This document shows, piece by piece, positions 53,455-61,495 of a DNA stretch of 64,000 nucleotides. How positions within the stretch are numbered: the first letter of the stretch is position 1; every line of letters starts with the position of its first letter. The notes under the pieces were generated by a model, which saw nothing but the letters and a program-made list of their open reading frames with translations, ran no database searches and was not told the origin of the DNA. The stretch covers positions 682,001 through 746,000 of the forward strand of contig CAWBZL010000004.1 of NCBI GenBank assembly GCA_963793275.1. The letters run 5' to 3'. The position numbers and the translations under genes were made by a program. This DNA comes from Marinirhabdus sp963793275 (GTDB lineage Bacteria; Bacteroidota; Bacteroidia; Flavobacteriales; Flavobacteriaceae).

Positions 53455-53985
53455 TCACTCGTCGTTCTTTGGTTCTTTCTTTTCAATTTCATACACAGGA
53501 ATTCCCTTTTCCAGCCATTTGCTCCATGCTTTGGAAAATGTATGTATGCTATCGGTTTCTTTTTTTTCTGAATTTAATGTTGGATACCCATTATTTTTCC
53601 ATTCAAAAATGCCTCCGTAGAGATTTTGAACATTAGTATACCCAGCTTTTTGAAGTTTTTCACCTATTTCTTCACTTCGTATTCCCAAAGAGCAATACAC
53701 AATGATAGGTTGCTCTTTGTCAGGAATCTCTGCTGAAATTTTTTCGACTGAAAAATCATTAAATCCCACACATTTTGCCCCTTCAATAGTACTCACAGCG
53801 TATTCAGACGTTTCTCGTGAATCTAAAATAACCACATCACCATTCATTTGAAGCGCACGCAAGCCTTCTACCGAAATGTACGGAACGCTTCGGGTATTGT
53901 AGGTGTTTAGTAATTCATCTAATGATTTTTGGGCTTTTGTGATCATAGGCAATCCAATGATAATTATAGCTAATATTATTTTCAT
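53455..53985 (-). CDS. Exported rhodanese-like protein
   Basis: A 176-residue single rhodanese domain with an N-terminal signal or anchor (IILAIIIIGLPMITKAQ). The active-site loop CSLGIRS has the catalytic C98. It could transfer or detoxify a sulfur or thiophilic group outside the cytoplasm. Its start overlaps the end of the radical SAM gene by 4 bases, so they are translationally coupled. Confidence 0.9.
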   Translation of the reverse strand: MKIILAIIIIGLPMITKAQKSLDELLNTYNTRSVPYISVEGLRALQMNGDVVILDSRETSEYAVSTIEGAKCVGFNDFSVEKISAEIPDKEQPIIVYCSLGIRSEEIGEKLQKAGYTNVQNLYGGIFEWKNNGYPTLNSEKKETDSIHTFSKAWSKWLEKGIPVYEIEKKEPKNDE

Positions 53986-54935
53986 ACAGCAGCATTTTCC
54001 GTTACAAGAACACCATTTTCATCAAAAATTTCTTCTTTATGACATTTTAAAAAATGATCGCAGTATAAACAAATGTTTTTAAGCTCTTCATTTTTCTTGG
54101 TAGCTTCCTCCTTTGTAACTCCTAGTGTAATGCCCATTTCCAGTGGTTTTCCTTCGTTCAGCATTTTAAAAACCGCATTTTTTGAGGCCCGCTCCAAAAC
54201 AGCTGCAACTTTTTGTTTTCTTGCATCACCCATAGGGAAATGTGTTCCCGGACAACAAGGATTGATGCGCCAAAGCTGAATGCTAATTTCCTGAGGGATA
54301 TCTTCATAACCTCCTAAAAAATTTCTTGCGCCACTCAGGATCGTGCAAAAGTTATGTTCGGGATCCTTAAGCCAGATATCGTGCTTCATAGCTTTGCCAC
54401 GTGCCCAATTACCGCCCAGCCACATATCTTCGCTTGCACCCCAATATCCCCAACTTAGCGGATTTTCAGTTAGGTAATGTCCTCCTTCAATTAAGGGATC
54501 CTTTTCTGTTCCAATAACGCCACAGTTCTCAAAAATATCGGCTAATTCCATTAACCTTCCTCCTGCTTTTTTATGATATCTGTCTATACTGGCAATATCA
54601 AAACGAGTTACTCCTTTCTCGATTAATGTCTGTAATTTTTCTGTATTCAGTAAATCACCGTTGGTTTGTAACATTACCTGCGTCTTACCTTGATATCGTT
54701 CTTTAATTTTATCGAGGATTGCGTATAACAATTTTATATCTGCAAGGGGTTCACCGCCACTAAGTATGAGGCGGTCAATCTTGTCTGGTAAATTATTTAT
54801 TATAGCCATGCAATCTTCTTTGCTAATGCGTTTCCCAAAAGGACTTGAATCATTATAGCAATGGTCGCAATCGTCATTACATAACTGGGTAAACACCCAA
54901 TAAATAGATTGCATATGGTTGAATTTATTTTTCAT
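53982..54935 (-). CDS. Radical SAM enzyme, unassigned family
   Basis: A 317-residue radical SAM protein. The cluster motif is CNDDCDHC (C19, C23, C26) and the SAM motif SGGEP is at 59-63. Extra cysteines occur in NPCCPGTH and at the C-terminus (CLYCDHFLKC), suggesting auxiliary Fe-S cluster or metal binding. It does not look like ArsS, the usual arsenosugar radical SAM enzyme (TIGR04167). Its long middle part (GYWGASEDMWLGGNW, GGYEDIPQEISIQ) is unfamiliar. It is flanked by an ArsM-like methyltransferase (2 bases upstream) and a rhodanese. Substrate unknown. Confidence 0.85.
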   Translation of the reverse strand: MKNKFNHMQSIYWVFTQLCNDDCDHCYNDSSPFGKRISKEDCMAIINNLPDKIDRLILSGGEPLADIKLLYAILDKIKERYQGKTQVMLQTNGDLLNTEKLQTLIEKGVTRFDIASIDRYHKKAGGRLMELADIFENCGVIGTEKDPLIEGGHYLTENPLSWGYWGASEDMWLGGNWARGKAMKHDIWLKDPEHNFCTILSGARNFLGGYEDIPQEISIQLWRINPCCPGTHFPMGDARKQKVAAVLERASKNAVFKMLNEGKPLEMGITLGVTKEEATKKNEELKNICLYCDHFLKCHKEEIFDENGVLVTENAAV

Positions 54936-54937
54936 CT

Positions 54938-55687
54938 TTATTTCTTCATTAAAAAAGTAGTAATAAATAAATCGTGCTGTTCCTTTTCTTCTGACAAAAA
55001 CGGAATTTTTATTTTTCTTTCTTCTACTATGTTGATATTTCTAAATCCAGCATTCGTCATTTTCTCAAGATATTTTTCCTGATAATTAATACCATTTAGG
55101 CATCCTGTATACTCCTTTATCTTTATATACGAAGCTTTTGTAAACTTTGTTTTTTTATTGATGTCGGCGATACAAAAATGACCGTTTATTTTTAAGATAC
55201 GATATACTTCAGCAAATGCATCATCAAGGGCTGGTAAGAGGCTAAAAACACCATTTGTAATTACAACATTAGCAGCAGCATCTTTAATAGGTAAGTGTTC
55301 TATATCTCCCTTTTTAAAGAATATATTGGTAAATCCTTTTTTTGATACAATTGAATTGGCCCGATCTATAAGTCGTTGTGTTAAGTCGAAACCGATAACA
55401 GATCCTTGCGAACCTACAAGTTCTCTAGCTATAAAAGAATCTATAACAGCGGCACATCCTAAATCTACGACAGTATTTGTTTCCCTGATCCCAGCGTATA
55501 GAAACGGGAACCCGCACCCCAGGCCTAAGTCTGACTCTTCTTCATACCCTTTAAATGTTGGATATTTATTTTTAATTGGGTCAAAAATAGGACCGCAAAC
55601 CTGCTCACGTTGATTTTTACTTCCTAATAAATCATTTAACGCTACAATTTCAGAATACTCCTTATCTATTTGTTTTTTTAAATCCAA
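54938..55687 (-). CDS. ArsM-like SAM-dependent methyltransferase
   Basis: A 249-residue class I methyltransferase with VVDLGCAAVIDSF and GFDLTQRLIDRA. Cysteines fall where arsenite methyltransferases have them: C58 in GLGCGFP and C196 in YTGCLNG, with C31, C78 and C172 besides. This makes arsenic, antimony or a similar thiophilic element a plausible substrate. The protein is distinct from ArsM at 50790. It precedes the radical SAM gene by 2 bases. Confidence 0.82.
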   Translation of the reverse strand: MDLKKQIDKEYSEIVALNDLLGSKNQREQVCGPIFDPIKNKYPTFKGYEEESDLGLGCGFPFLYAGIRETNTVVDLGCAAVIDSFIARELVGSQGSVIGFDLTQRLIDRANSIVSKKGFTNIFFKKGDIEHLPIKDAAANVVITNGVFSLLPALDDAFAEVYRILKINGHFCIADINKKTKFTKASYIKIKEYTGCLNGINYQEKYLEKMTNAGFRNINIVEERKIKIPFLSEEKEQHDLFITTFLMKK

Positions 55688-55698
55688 TGAGATTACAT

Positions 55699-56343
55699 TT
55701 AGACGGCAATTCCATAATTTTCCTTAGGAATTTCAAAAGGACCAGACACAGTTTCACCACACATCCATTTTATCAACTTCTCTACGTAATTATCTAAGTG
55801 TGTAATTTGTTGTACGCCAATTTCGACTATAGGATCTAAGGTGGTAGCCATCAATGTGCCACCATATTTGTTGGTTTCCCAGGTTATAATTTCGCCATCT
55901 GGTTTAGTTTGGATAACATTTGCACCTTCAGGAGTTGAGAGGTATGATCCGTGGGTATGCCAACAAGAATGTCTTGGTGTTAACCCCTGGTAAACAGGAT
56001 GGCTAAAATCTGTATCGCTTATAGGCGGATTGTTAGGGTTTTCTACCCACCAGTAATTATTGGTTGGTCTATCTACCCATTCAGCATCAATCCAATCTGT
56101 TGTTGAATCTCCTTCCACAAAAACTTTTTTGCCCTTGCCCAGAAAATCATATATTACTTGTTTGTTTTTAACAATAATTTCCTGATTTGACTGAAATGGA
56201 ATTAACAAACCTTCCAATCCTTCCAGTGCCTCATCATTTAGATCATGAATGTAGATTAACTTTATGACATCTTTATATTTTGGGGCAGTTGCGAATGTAT
56301 AGTGGCTCCAAACACCATTAAATAATAATCCAATTTTTTTCAT
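55699..56343 (-). CDS. GATase-like (ThuA-like) protein A
   Basis: A 214-residue protein with a Rossmann-like class I glutamine-amidotransferase-like layout: IGLLFNGVWSHY, LEGLLIPFQSN, LGKGKKVFVEGD, and GGTLMATTLDP. No GATase cysteine nucleophile motif is seen, so hydrolase activity is unlikely in the usual form. Histidine- and tryptophan-rich loop SHPVYQGLTPRHSCWHTHG may bind a metal or sugar. It is a distant relative of the protein at 57195, and DUF4198 lies between them. Confidence 0.6.
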   Translation of the reverse strand: MKKIGLLFNGVWSHYTFATAPKYKDVIKLIYIHDLNDEALEGLEGLLIPFQSNQEIIVKNKQVIYDFLGKGKKVFVEGDSTTDWIDAEWVDRPTNNYWWVENPNNPPISDTDFSHPVYQGLTPRHSCWHTHGSYLSTPEGANVIQTKPDGEIITWETNKYGGTLMATTLDPIVEIGVQQITHLDNYVEKLIKWMCGETVSGPFEIPKENYGIAV

Positions 56344-56362
56344 CTTTTTTTAATTTTTACCA

Positions 56363-57169
56363 TTAATTGCTGTTGTCATTTACGCCAAAGCTAAAGGTGG
56401 TCCAAAAGCTCTCCCAATCTGTATCGTCTTTATCGGGTGATGGAATCATGTGTGTTGAGTGAAGGAACCAATCTCCTTTCCTTTCTAATTTGAACGAGCA
56501 AACACCACTTTCGTCTGTTTTTGAATATTGAGAAATTGAAGGTTCGTTATCATTTCGGTTTCTTGCTGTAATCACTTTGTTTGTTAAGGGTTTACCCTTA
56601 AAAAGTACCTTAGCTTTTATCCAGTCCCCTTGTTTTAATTCGTAGGGATTTTGTAACAAGATAATTTCAAAGTTGTGCCCTACAATGGTTTTATAAATGG
56701 CATCGTTTTTTTTAAAATCACTCTGGACGAGTGTTTTTATGTATCGGGTATATCTTTCAGATTGTTCTGTTTTAGTACTGTCGTTAATTTGTATGTTTTC
56801 AATATTATCTATTTTCAAATAACTTTTAAATTCATCGTTAGGTAAAGTAATGCGTGCATAATCTCTTTCCATATGCAATAAGCCCAATCCCTCAAAATCT
56901 ACATCCATATACAGTATAGGTAACTCGCCGTCTTTTGATTTTGACAATAAATCCGTTGTGCCATTTTCGCTAAAGAGTTCGAATCTTTTGGTAATATTTT
57001 TTTGAACGGGTCTTTCAAATTCAATGTTAAATCCGTCTGCTACGAAAAGATGTAATTCCAGTTTACCACCTTTTTTTACCACATATTCGTAGGCTATTAA
57101 AACATATTCATGAGCAAACAGAGAAGTTGCTAAGCATATTGTCAAAATTAAAGTAAGTGTCTTTTTCAT
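56363..57169 (-). CDS. Exported DUF4198 protein
   Basis: A 268-residue periplasmic protein with a signal peptide ending TSLFAHE, the usual DUF4198 beginning (AHEYVLIAYEYVVKKGGK). The C-terminal half has the beta-sandwich lines KAKVLFKGKPLTNKVI, KTDESGVCSFKLERKGDW and LHSTHM. DUF4198 proteins often accompany nickel or cobalt uptake systems; the ligand here is unknown. It is embedded in the transport block. Confidence 0.8.
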   Translation of the reverse strand: MKKTLTLILTICLATSLFAHEYVLIAYEYVVKKGGKLELHLFVADGFNIEFERPVQKNITKRFELFSENGTTDLLSKSKDGELPILYMDVDFEGLGLLHMERDYARITLPNDEFKSYLKIDNIENIQINDSTKTEQSERYTRYIKTLVQSDFKKNDAIYKTIVGHNFEIILLQNPYELKQGDWIKAKVLFKGKPLTNKVITARNRNDNEPSISQYSKTDESGVCSFKLERKGDWFLHSTHMIPSPDKDDTDWESFWTTFSFGVNDNSN

Positions 57170-57194
57170 ATAGTATTTATAAGTGGCTTAGCTA

Positions 57195-57824
57195 TTATGC
57201 ATTTATTTTATTTTTTTCAATAATAAAGCCTACCATTTGTTGGTAGAGTTTTGCTAATGTTGTGTAGGAAGATTCTTCATCGGTTGGTATAGCACCACTA
57301 TCTCCCAATGGGCCGCTTGCAGTTAAGATCATAGTACCATTGGTGGTTTTTTCATCCAACACTATAATTGGTCTTTGCCACGTATCTTGCAGAAGCACAT
57401 CGGCGTTCAGCGATGCATCAATATAACCACAAGCCCACCAACCACTTATATTATGGTTATAGATTAAATGATCGATATTTATTCCATTAAAAATATCGTG
57501 CCTATCTGTTTTTATGCTATAACGAATGTCAATTGTCTTTTTTTCATTACTCATAACCCATTGATTACCCGGGATCCAATTGGTAAACCAACCGTCAAAA
57601 CAAAAGAGCGTGTTACCTGATTCCAAAAATGAAGCCACCTTATCTTTTATTTTTGCCATTGCAATCTGGTCGCAACCGTTGGGAACGACAAGTAACTGAT
57701 ACGATTCTAAATTTGGATTAAAATCTTTTGTGACCTGAATAATGTCGTAATTTACGTTCTCATTCGACACAAAGTATTTGTGAATGCCGTGCAAACCGTT
57801 TGAAATTACCGCTGCTTTTATCAT
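57195..57824 (-). CDS. GATase-like (ThuA-like) protein B
   Basis: A 209-residue protein with the same type of fold as the one at 55699: AAVISNGLHGIHK, YQLLVVPNGCDQIA, ESGNTLFCFDGWFT and TNGTMILTASGPLG. It has W/H-rich segments (HNISGWWACGY) but no GATase triad. It lies 12 bases upstream of the ATPase gene's partner gene order, that is directly downstream of the ATPase in transcription. Confidence 0.6.
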   Translation of the reverse strand: MIKAAVISNGLHGIHKYFVSNENVNYDIIQVTKDFNPNLESYQLLVVPNGCDQIAMAKIKDKVASFLESGNTLFCFDGWFTNWIPGNQWVMSNEKKTIDIRYSIKTDRHDIFNGINIDHLIYNHNISGWWACGYIDASLNADVLLQDTWQRPIIVLDEKTTNGTMILTASGPLGDSGAIPTDEESSYTTLAKLYQQMVGFIIEKNKINA

Positions 57825-57836
57825 AGTGTAATATAA

Positions 57837-58565
57837 TTAATTAGTAAACTGTTTCCAAAATTCTACTTCTTTCTTAACTCCAGAGTCGTTATCTTCATAA
57901 AATGCTTTTAAGTCTGAATACTGGGTTAATTCTCCTTTTTTAATTTTTCCGATACTGTCGCCCATGACAATCGCTTCTTTTAAATCGTGTGTGACGAAAA
58001 GTGCCGAAATTTGCATCGTTTTAGCTAATTCTTTAAACAGCTCTTGCATTTTTTGTCTTGTAATACTGTCCAAAGCCCCAAAAGGTTCGTCCAGTAATAA
58101 TAGAGTGGGCTCAATAATCATGGCCCTTCCAAATGAAATACGTTGTCTTTGCCCCCCCGAAAGCTGATGTGATATTTTTGTAGCGTGTTTTTGCATACCT
58201 AAGTACTCCAGCATTCTTGTTACTTTTTCTATTATTTCTTTCTCCGGAATTTTTCTAAGCCGTAAACCAAAGGCAATATTTTCAAAGGCATTTAAATGAG
58301 GAAACAACAGCGCTTCCTGGTAAAGATATACGATATTCCTGAGCTGAGGTTTTACTTTGGATACCTTCTTGTTGTTAAGAATTATGGTGCCGCTATCCTG
58401 ATTTTCCAAACCCGCAATAATTTTTAAAAGAGTTGTTTTTCCGCTTCCGGAAGACCCTAAAAGGCTCAATACGTCATTTTTCTTCAAACTAAGGTTTACA
58501 TCAGAAAGGATGGTTTCCTTTCCGAAGTTTTTATGAAGATTATGTATTTCTAAAATGTTACTCAT
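57837..58565 (-). CDS. ABC importer ATPase (YnjD/FbpC-like)
   Basis: A 242-residue nucleotide-binding subunit. Walker A GSSGSGKTT (37-45), Q-loop YLYQEALLFPH, signature LSGGQRQR (135-142), Walker B LLLLDEPFGALD and switch H193 are intact. It has no C-terminal regulatory TOBE domain, being short. It energises the two permeases encoded just upstream. Its ATG lies inside a 7-bp tandem repeat. Confidence 0.94.
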   Translation of the reverse strand: MSNILEIHNLHKNFGKETILSDVNLSLKKNDVLSLLGSSGSGKTTLLKIIAGLENQDSGTIILNNKKVSKVKPQLRNIVYLYQEALLFPHLNAFENIAFGLRLRKIPEKEIIEKVTRMLEYLGMQKHATKISHQLSGGQRQRISFGRAMIIEPTLLLLDEPFGALDSITRQKMQELFKELAKTMQISALFVTHDLKEAIVMGDSIGKIKKGELTQYSDLKAFYEDNDSGVKKEVEFWKQFTN

Positions 58566-58583
58566 TGGTCATTGGTCATTGGT
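58563..58583 (-). repeat. Tandem repeat of CATTGGT x3 across a gene junction
   Basis: Three perfect 7-base units, CATTGGT, at 58563-58569, 58570-58576 and 58577-58583. The first holds the ATPase start codon (CAT = ATG) and the stop of the upstream permease (TGA at 58571-58569) overlaps the unit edge. A change in copy number would alter the permease C-terminus and the spacing of the ATPase start. Confidence 0.85.
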
Positions 58584-59342
58584 TTCAACAAAAAAGATGT
58601 ATTTCTTATTTAGATACACTAAAATCATTGGTGGAATTATTAAAAGGAAACAAGCTAGAGCAGCATAAAATATATTCGCCTCATTTACAAAATTGAATAC
58701 TTTCACAGTGAGTGTTTTAACTTTCCCTGTTCCTATTAAGTTGGTTAATCCGTATTCAAACCACGAAATTAAAAACACCTGAAAAAAGCAAAGTAGCATT
58801 GCGTTTCTGGAGAGAGGAAACAATATTTTTCTAAAAGTTTGTAGGGAAGTTCCTCCCAAAGTCTTGCTTAATTCTTCAATAGACTTCAGGTTCTCGTTCC
58901 AGAAATTAAGATAAATTATAATGCCAAAAGGAAAAGCAATTAGTAATTGGGCAATAATGACGCCTAAAGCGGTACCTGTAAGTTGCACTACAATAAAATA
59001 ATACTGAAAAATCACTGCAAGTACCACTGGCGAAAGCAGATATGGCATATAAGCCAAAACTATATATGTATTTCTTTTTTTACTGTAGGCAATTTGTTTA
59101 GATATAAAGAAACCGAAGAGTGTTACCATAACTGCTACGGTAAGAGAAATGCCGAGTGAGGTAAAAAACGTTTGAAATAATTTACTGCTACTTCTTTGCA
59201 AAAACTCCCAGTTTGCAAAGGTTATTTGTTGAGGTAAAATTGAGGGGTATGGCCAGCGTTTCCCTAATGATAATATAAGTAGAAAGACTAAAGGAAAACC
59301 AATAGATGCGATAAATAGATATTGTAAGACTTTCTTTACCAT
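58569..59342 (-). CDS. ABC importer permease 2
   Basis: A 257-residue inner-membrane permease with about six helices and the EAA-type loop ELSKTLGGTSLQTFRKILFPLSR. It pairs with the permease encoded upstream. The ATG overlaps the stop of that gene by one base (TAATG). Confidence 0.9.
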   Translation of the reverse strand: MVKKVLQYLFIASIGFPLVFLLILSLGKRWPYPSILPQQITFANWEFLQRSSSKLFQTFFTSLGISLTVAVMVTLFGFFISKQIAYSKKRNTYIVLAYMPYLLSPVVLAVIFQYYFIVVQLTGTALGVIIAQLLIAFPFGIIIYLNFWNENLKSIEELSKTLGGTSLQTFRKILFPLSRNAMLLCFFQVFLISWFEYGLTNLIGTGKVKTLTVKVFNFVNEANIFYAALACFLLIIPPMILVYLNKKYIFFVETNDQ

Positions 59343-60208
59343 TATATCGATCGAGTTCTAAAAAAATGTTTATTTCTGAAATAAAGTAAGATTAATGTTA
59401 GCATAATTAATAGAACGTACAAAACACTCATAGCATACCCCTGGGGGATGTCATTCAAGTTAAAACGCTGTATTTTTTGAAGGATAGCGACAGAAATCAT
59501 TTGTGGATCCTGTCTTCCTAAAAGCAAAGGTACCTCATAGCTTCCCATCACAAATATGATAAAAAGATACACAGTAACAGAAGCCCTTTTTAACAAAATA
59601 GGTATCGTAACCTTCCATAAGACCTGTCGCTTTGTAGCGCCGAAACTCCTGGCCAATTGGATAAAATTATCCACCTTTTCGCTTTGGTAGAGATTAGAAA
59701 AAAGGATTATAAAAAATGGTGTGATAAGTAGGATTGAAGTAAAAATAATACCCACGCCGTAAGCATCATTTATCCAATTGGGAAACATTTTTAAATCTTT
59801 TATCCACCCTAAATTATAGCCTACTCTTGATAAAAAACCTGATTTAGATAACATCTGATAGCTAAAAAAAGCCATTACTGTCCCTGGAAAACAAAGAGGT
59901 AAATAGATAGCTGTTCCTAAAATACCTCCGGTAAGATTTTTACGCCAGCTAATGGCCGTTGCCAATGAAATAAAAAGGCTTATACCTACACTAACAATCG
60001 CAATGTAAAGACTAAATCCCAAAGCACTCCAAAACGGTTTGCCAGTAATTACGTTTTCCCAGGCTTTAGTAGTAACCTCTTTATTTAAAATACCGATAAA
60101 ACTAAAACTATATAAAACGGCATATACAATTCCCGATAGTACAGGTAAGGTAACCAGTAATACAAAGAACAGTCTTCCTATATCTATATGTTTTAAAGGG
60201 CCTTTCAC
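59342..60208 (-). CDS. ABC importer permease 1
   Basis: A 288-residue permease with about six helices and the EAA-type loop ARSFGATKRQVLWKVTIPIL. With its partner it forms the translocation channel. Its position, 2 bases after the binding-protein gene, and the order binding protein-permease-permease-ATPase match the ynjB-ynjC-ynjD type system, although here the permease is split in two genes. Confidence 0.9.
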   Translation of the reverse strand: MKGPLKHIDIGRLFFVLLVTLPVLSGIVYAVLYSFSFIGILNKEVTTKAWENVITGKPFWSALGFSLYIAIVSVGISLFISLATAISWRKNLTGGILGTAIYLPLCFPGTVMAFFSYQMLSKSGFLSRVGYNLGWIKDLKMFPNWINDAYGVGIIFTSILLITPFFIILFSNLYQSEKVDNFIQLARSFGATKRQVLWKVTIPILLKRASVTVYLFIIFVMGSYEVPLLLGRQDPQMISVAILQKIQRFNLNDIPQGYAMSVLYVLLIMLTLILLYFRNKHFFRTRSI

Positions 60209-60210
60209 AT

Positions 60211-61422
60211 CTATTTAAGTATTATTTGTTCTCTGAAATCTGCAGCAAGTCGAATCATATATTCGGGTGCCAGCTCTAACAAAGCTTTTTCCTGTATTTC
60301 GTTTCTATTGGGTGCCTGTTCTCTTAGAGGAATATTTTCAAACTTTATCCTTTGGTTTTCAGGAATTTTGTCCAAGTCAAGCACGGTGCCATCTCCCCAA
60401 ACGCTGGGTTTCATTTTTTCAAACTGTGTGTCAATAGAAACCATTGTATTTGCCACGACCATTGCTGCTTCTTTTTCACCTGATAGCTTTGTGATGCCTA
60501 AATAATGTGAATTCTGAATGGTTCCAAAATCTGGAACATACGCTCTTGCTGTTTTTGGAAACAAACCTTCAGTAGTTTTACTATCCACTTCGGCGTCGTT
60601 ATTGCTCATTGTAAAAAGTAATTCTCCACTGGCAAACAATTGGTGCATTTGTGCTACACCTTCAGGAAATACTTCACCTTCCCTCCATAAATAAGGCTTT
60701 AACTTGTCAATATAATTCCAAAGCTCAGCACTGTATTTTTTATATTTAGCTTCGTCAAAATCACCTTTTAACTCCTCTTTACTACCTGAAATATCTATCA
60801 ATAAAGATTTCAGAAAGGTAAGTCCTGTAAATTGATTGTCGAACGTAAATGTGCCTGGATTTTCTTTAACAAATTCCAATAGTTCGGTACGTGTTTTGGG
60901 TGGATCCTGAATTTTAGCACTATCGTAAATTAATGTCATTTGTACATTTCCCCACGGAAGTTCGTAGCCTTCAATAGGTTGCTGAAAGTCAATCCCTATA
61001 AATGGATTGTCAAAATCGATGTACCTGGAGTTGGGAACTATATCTGTCCAGGGGCCATATAGTGCCTCTACTTGTCTTAGTTGATAAAACGTTTCCCCGT
61101 TAATCCAAACCATATCCACATCGCTTGCAGCCTTAGATGCCTGTATTTCGGTCATTAACAATTGTACGATCACCGGGCCTTGTCCGGCTGTTATTTCAAG
61201 GTTAATGTTATGTTCTTTTTTAAGCTTAGGAACAATATAATTCTGCATATAGGTATTTATTTTTGCATCGCCCATCCACATTATCATTGTTACTGTATTA
61301 CCCTTAGCATTAGTTTCTATTTCATCCCACGAAAGCTTTGATATGCCTGTTGAATTTTCCTTTTGATTTTCTCCGCAGGACAATGCAAGCAATGAGAATA
61401 TGACTATTAAATATCTTTTCAT
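60211..61422 (-). CDS. ABC importer substrate-binding lipoprotein (YnjB-like)
   Basis: A 403-residue lipoprotein (lipobox LALSC). It resembles the YnjB/COG4134 group: WDEIETNAKGNTVTMIMWMGDAKINTY, DVDMVWINGETFYQL, LYGPW, GYELPWGNVQMTLIYD and TFDNQFTGLTFLK. YnjB substrates are not established. It is anchored in the periplasm, where it would pass ligand from the TonB receptor to the permeases. Confidence 0.88.
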   Translation of the reverse strand: MKRYLIVIFSLLALSCGENQKENSTGISKLSWDEIETNAKGNTVTMIMWMGDAKINTYMQNYIVPKLKKEHNINLEITAGQGPVIVQLLMTEIQASKAASDVDMVWINGETFYQLRQVEALYGPWTDIVPNSRYIDFDNPFIGIDFQQPIEGYELPWGNVQMTLIYDSAKIQDPPKTRTELLEFVKENPGTFTFDNQFTGLTFLKSLLIDISGSKEELKGDFDEAKYKKYSAELWNYIDKLKPYLWREGEVFPEGVAQMHQLFASGELLFTMSNNDAEVDSKTTEGLFPKTARAYVPDFGTIQNSHYLGITKLSGEKEAAMVVANTMVSIDTQFEKMKPSVWGDGTVLDLDKIPENQRIKFENIPLREQAPNRNEIQEKALLELAPEYMIRLAADFREQIILK

Positions 61423-61495
61423 ATATTTTATAAATAAGTCTGACTGAAAGAAGACTTCTTAAAAATCTTCCTTCCGTCAGGGGAATTCAGGTTGA

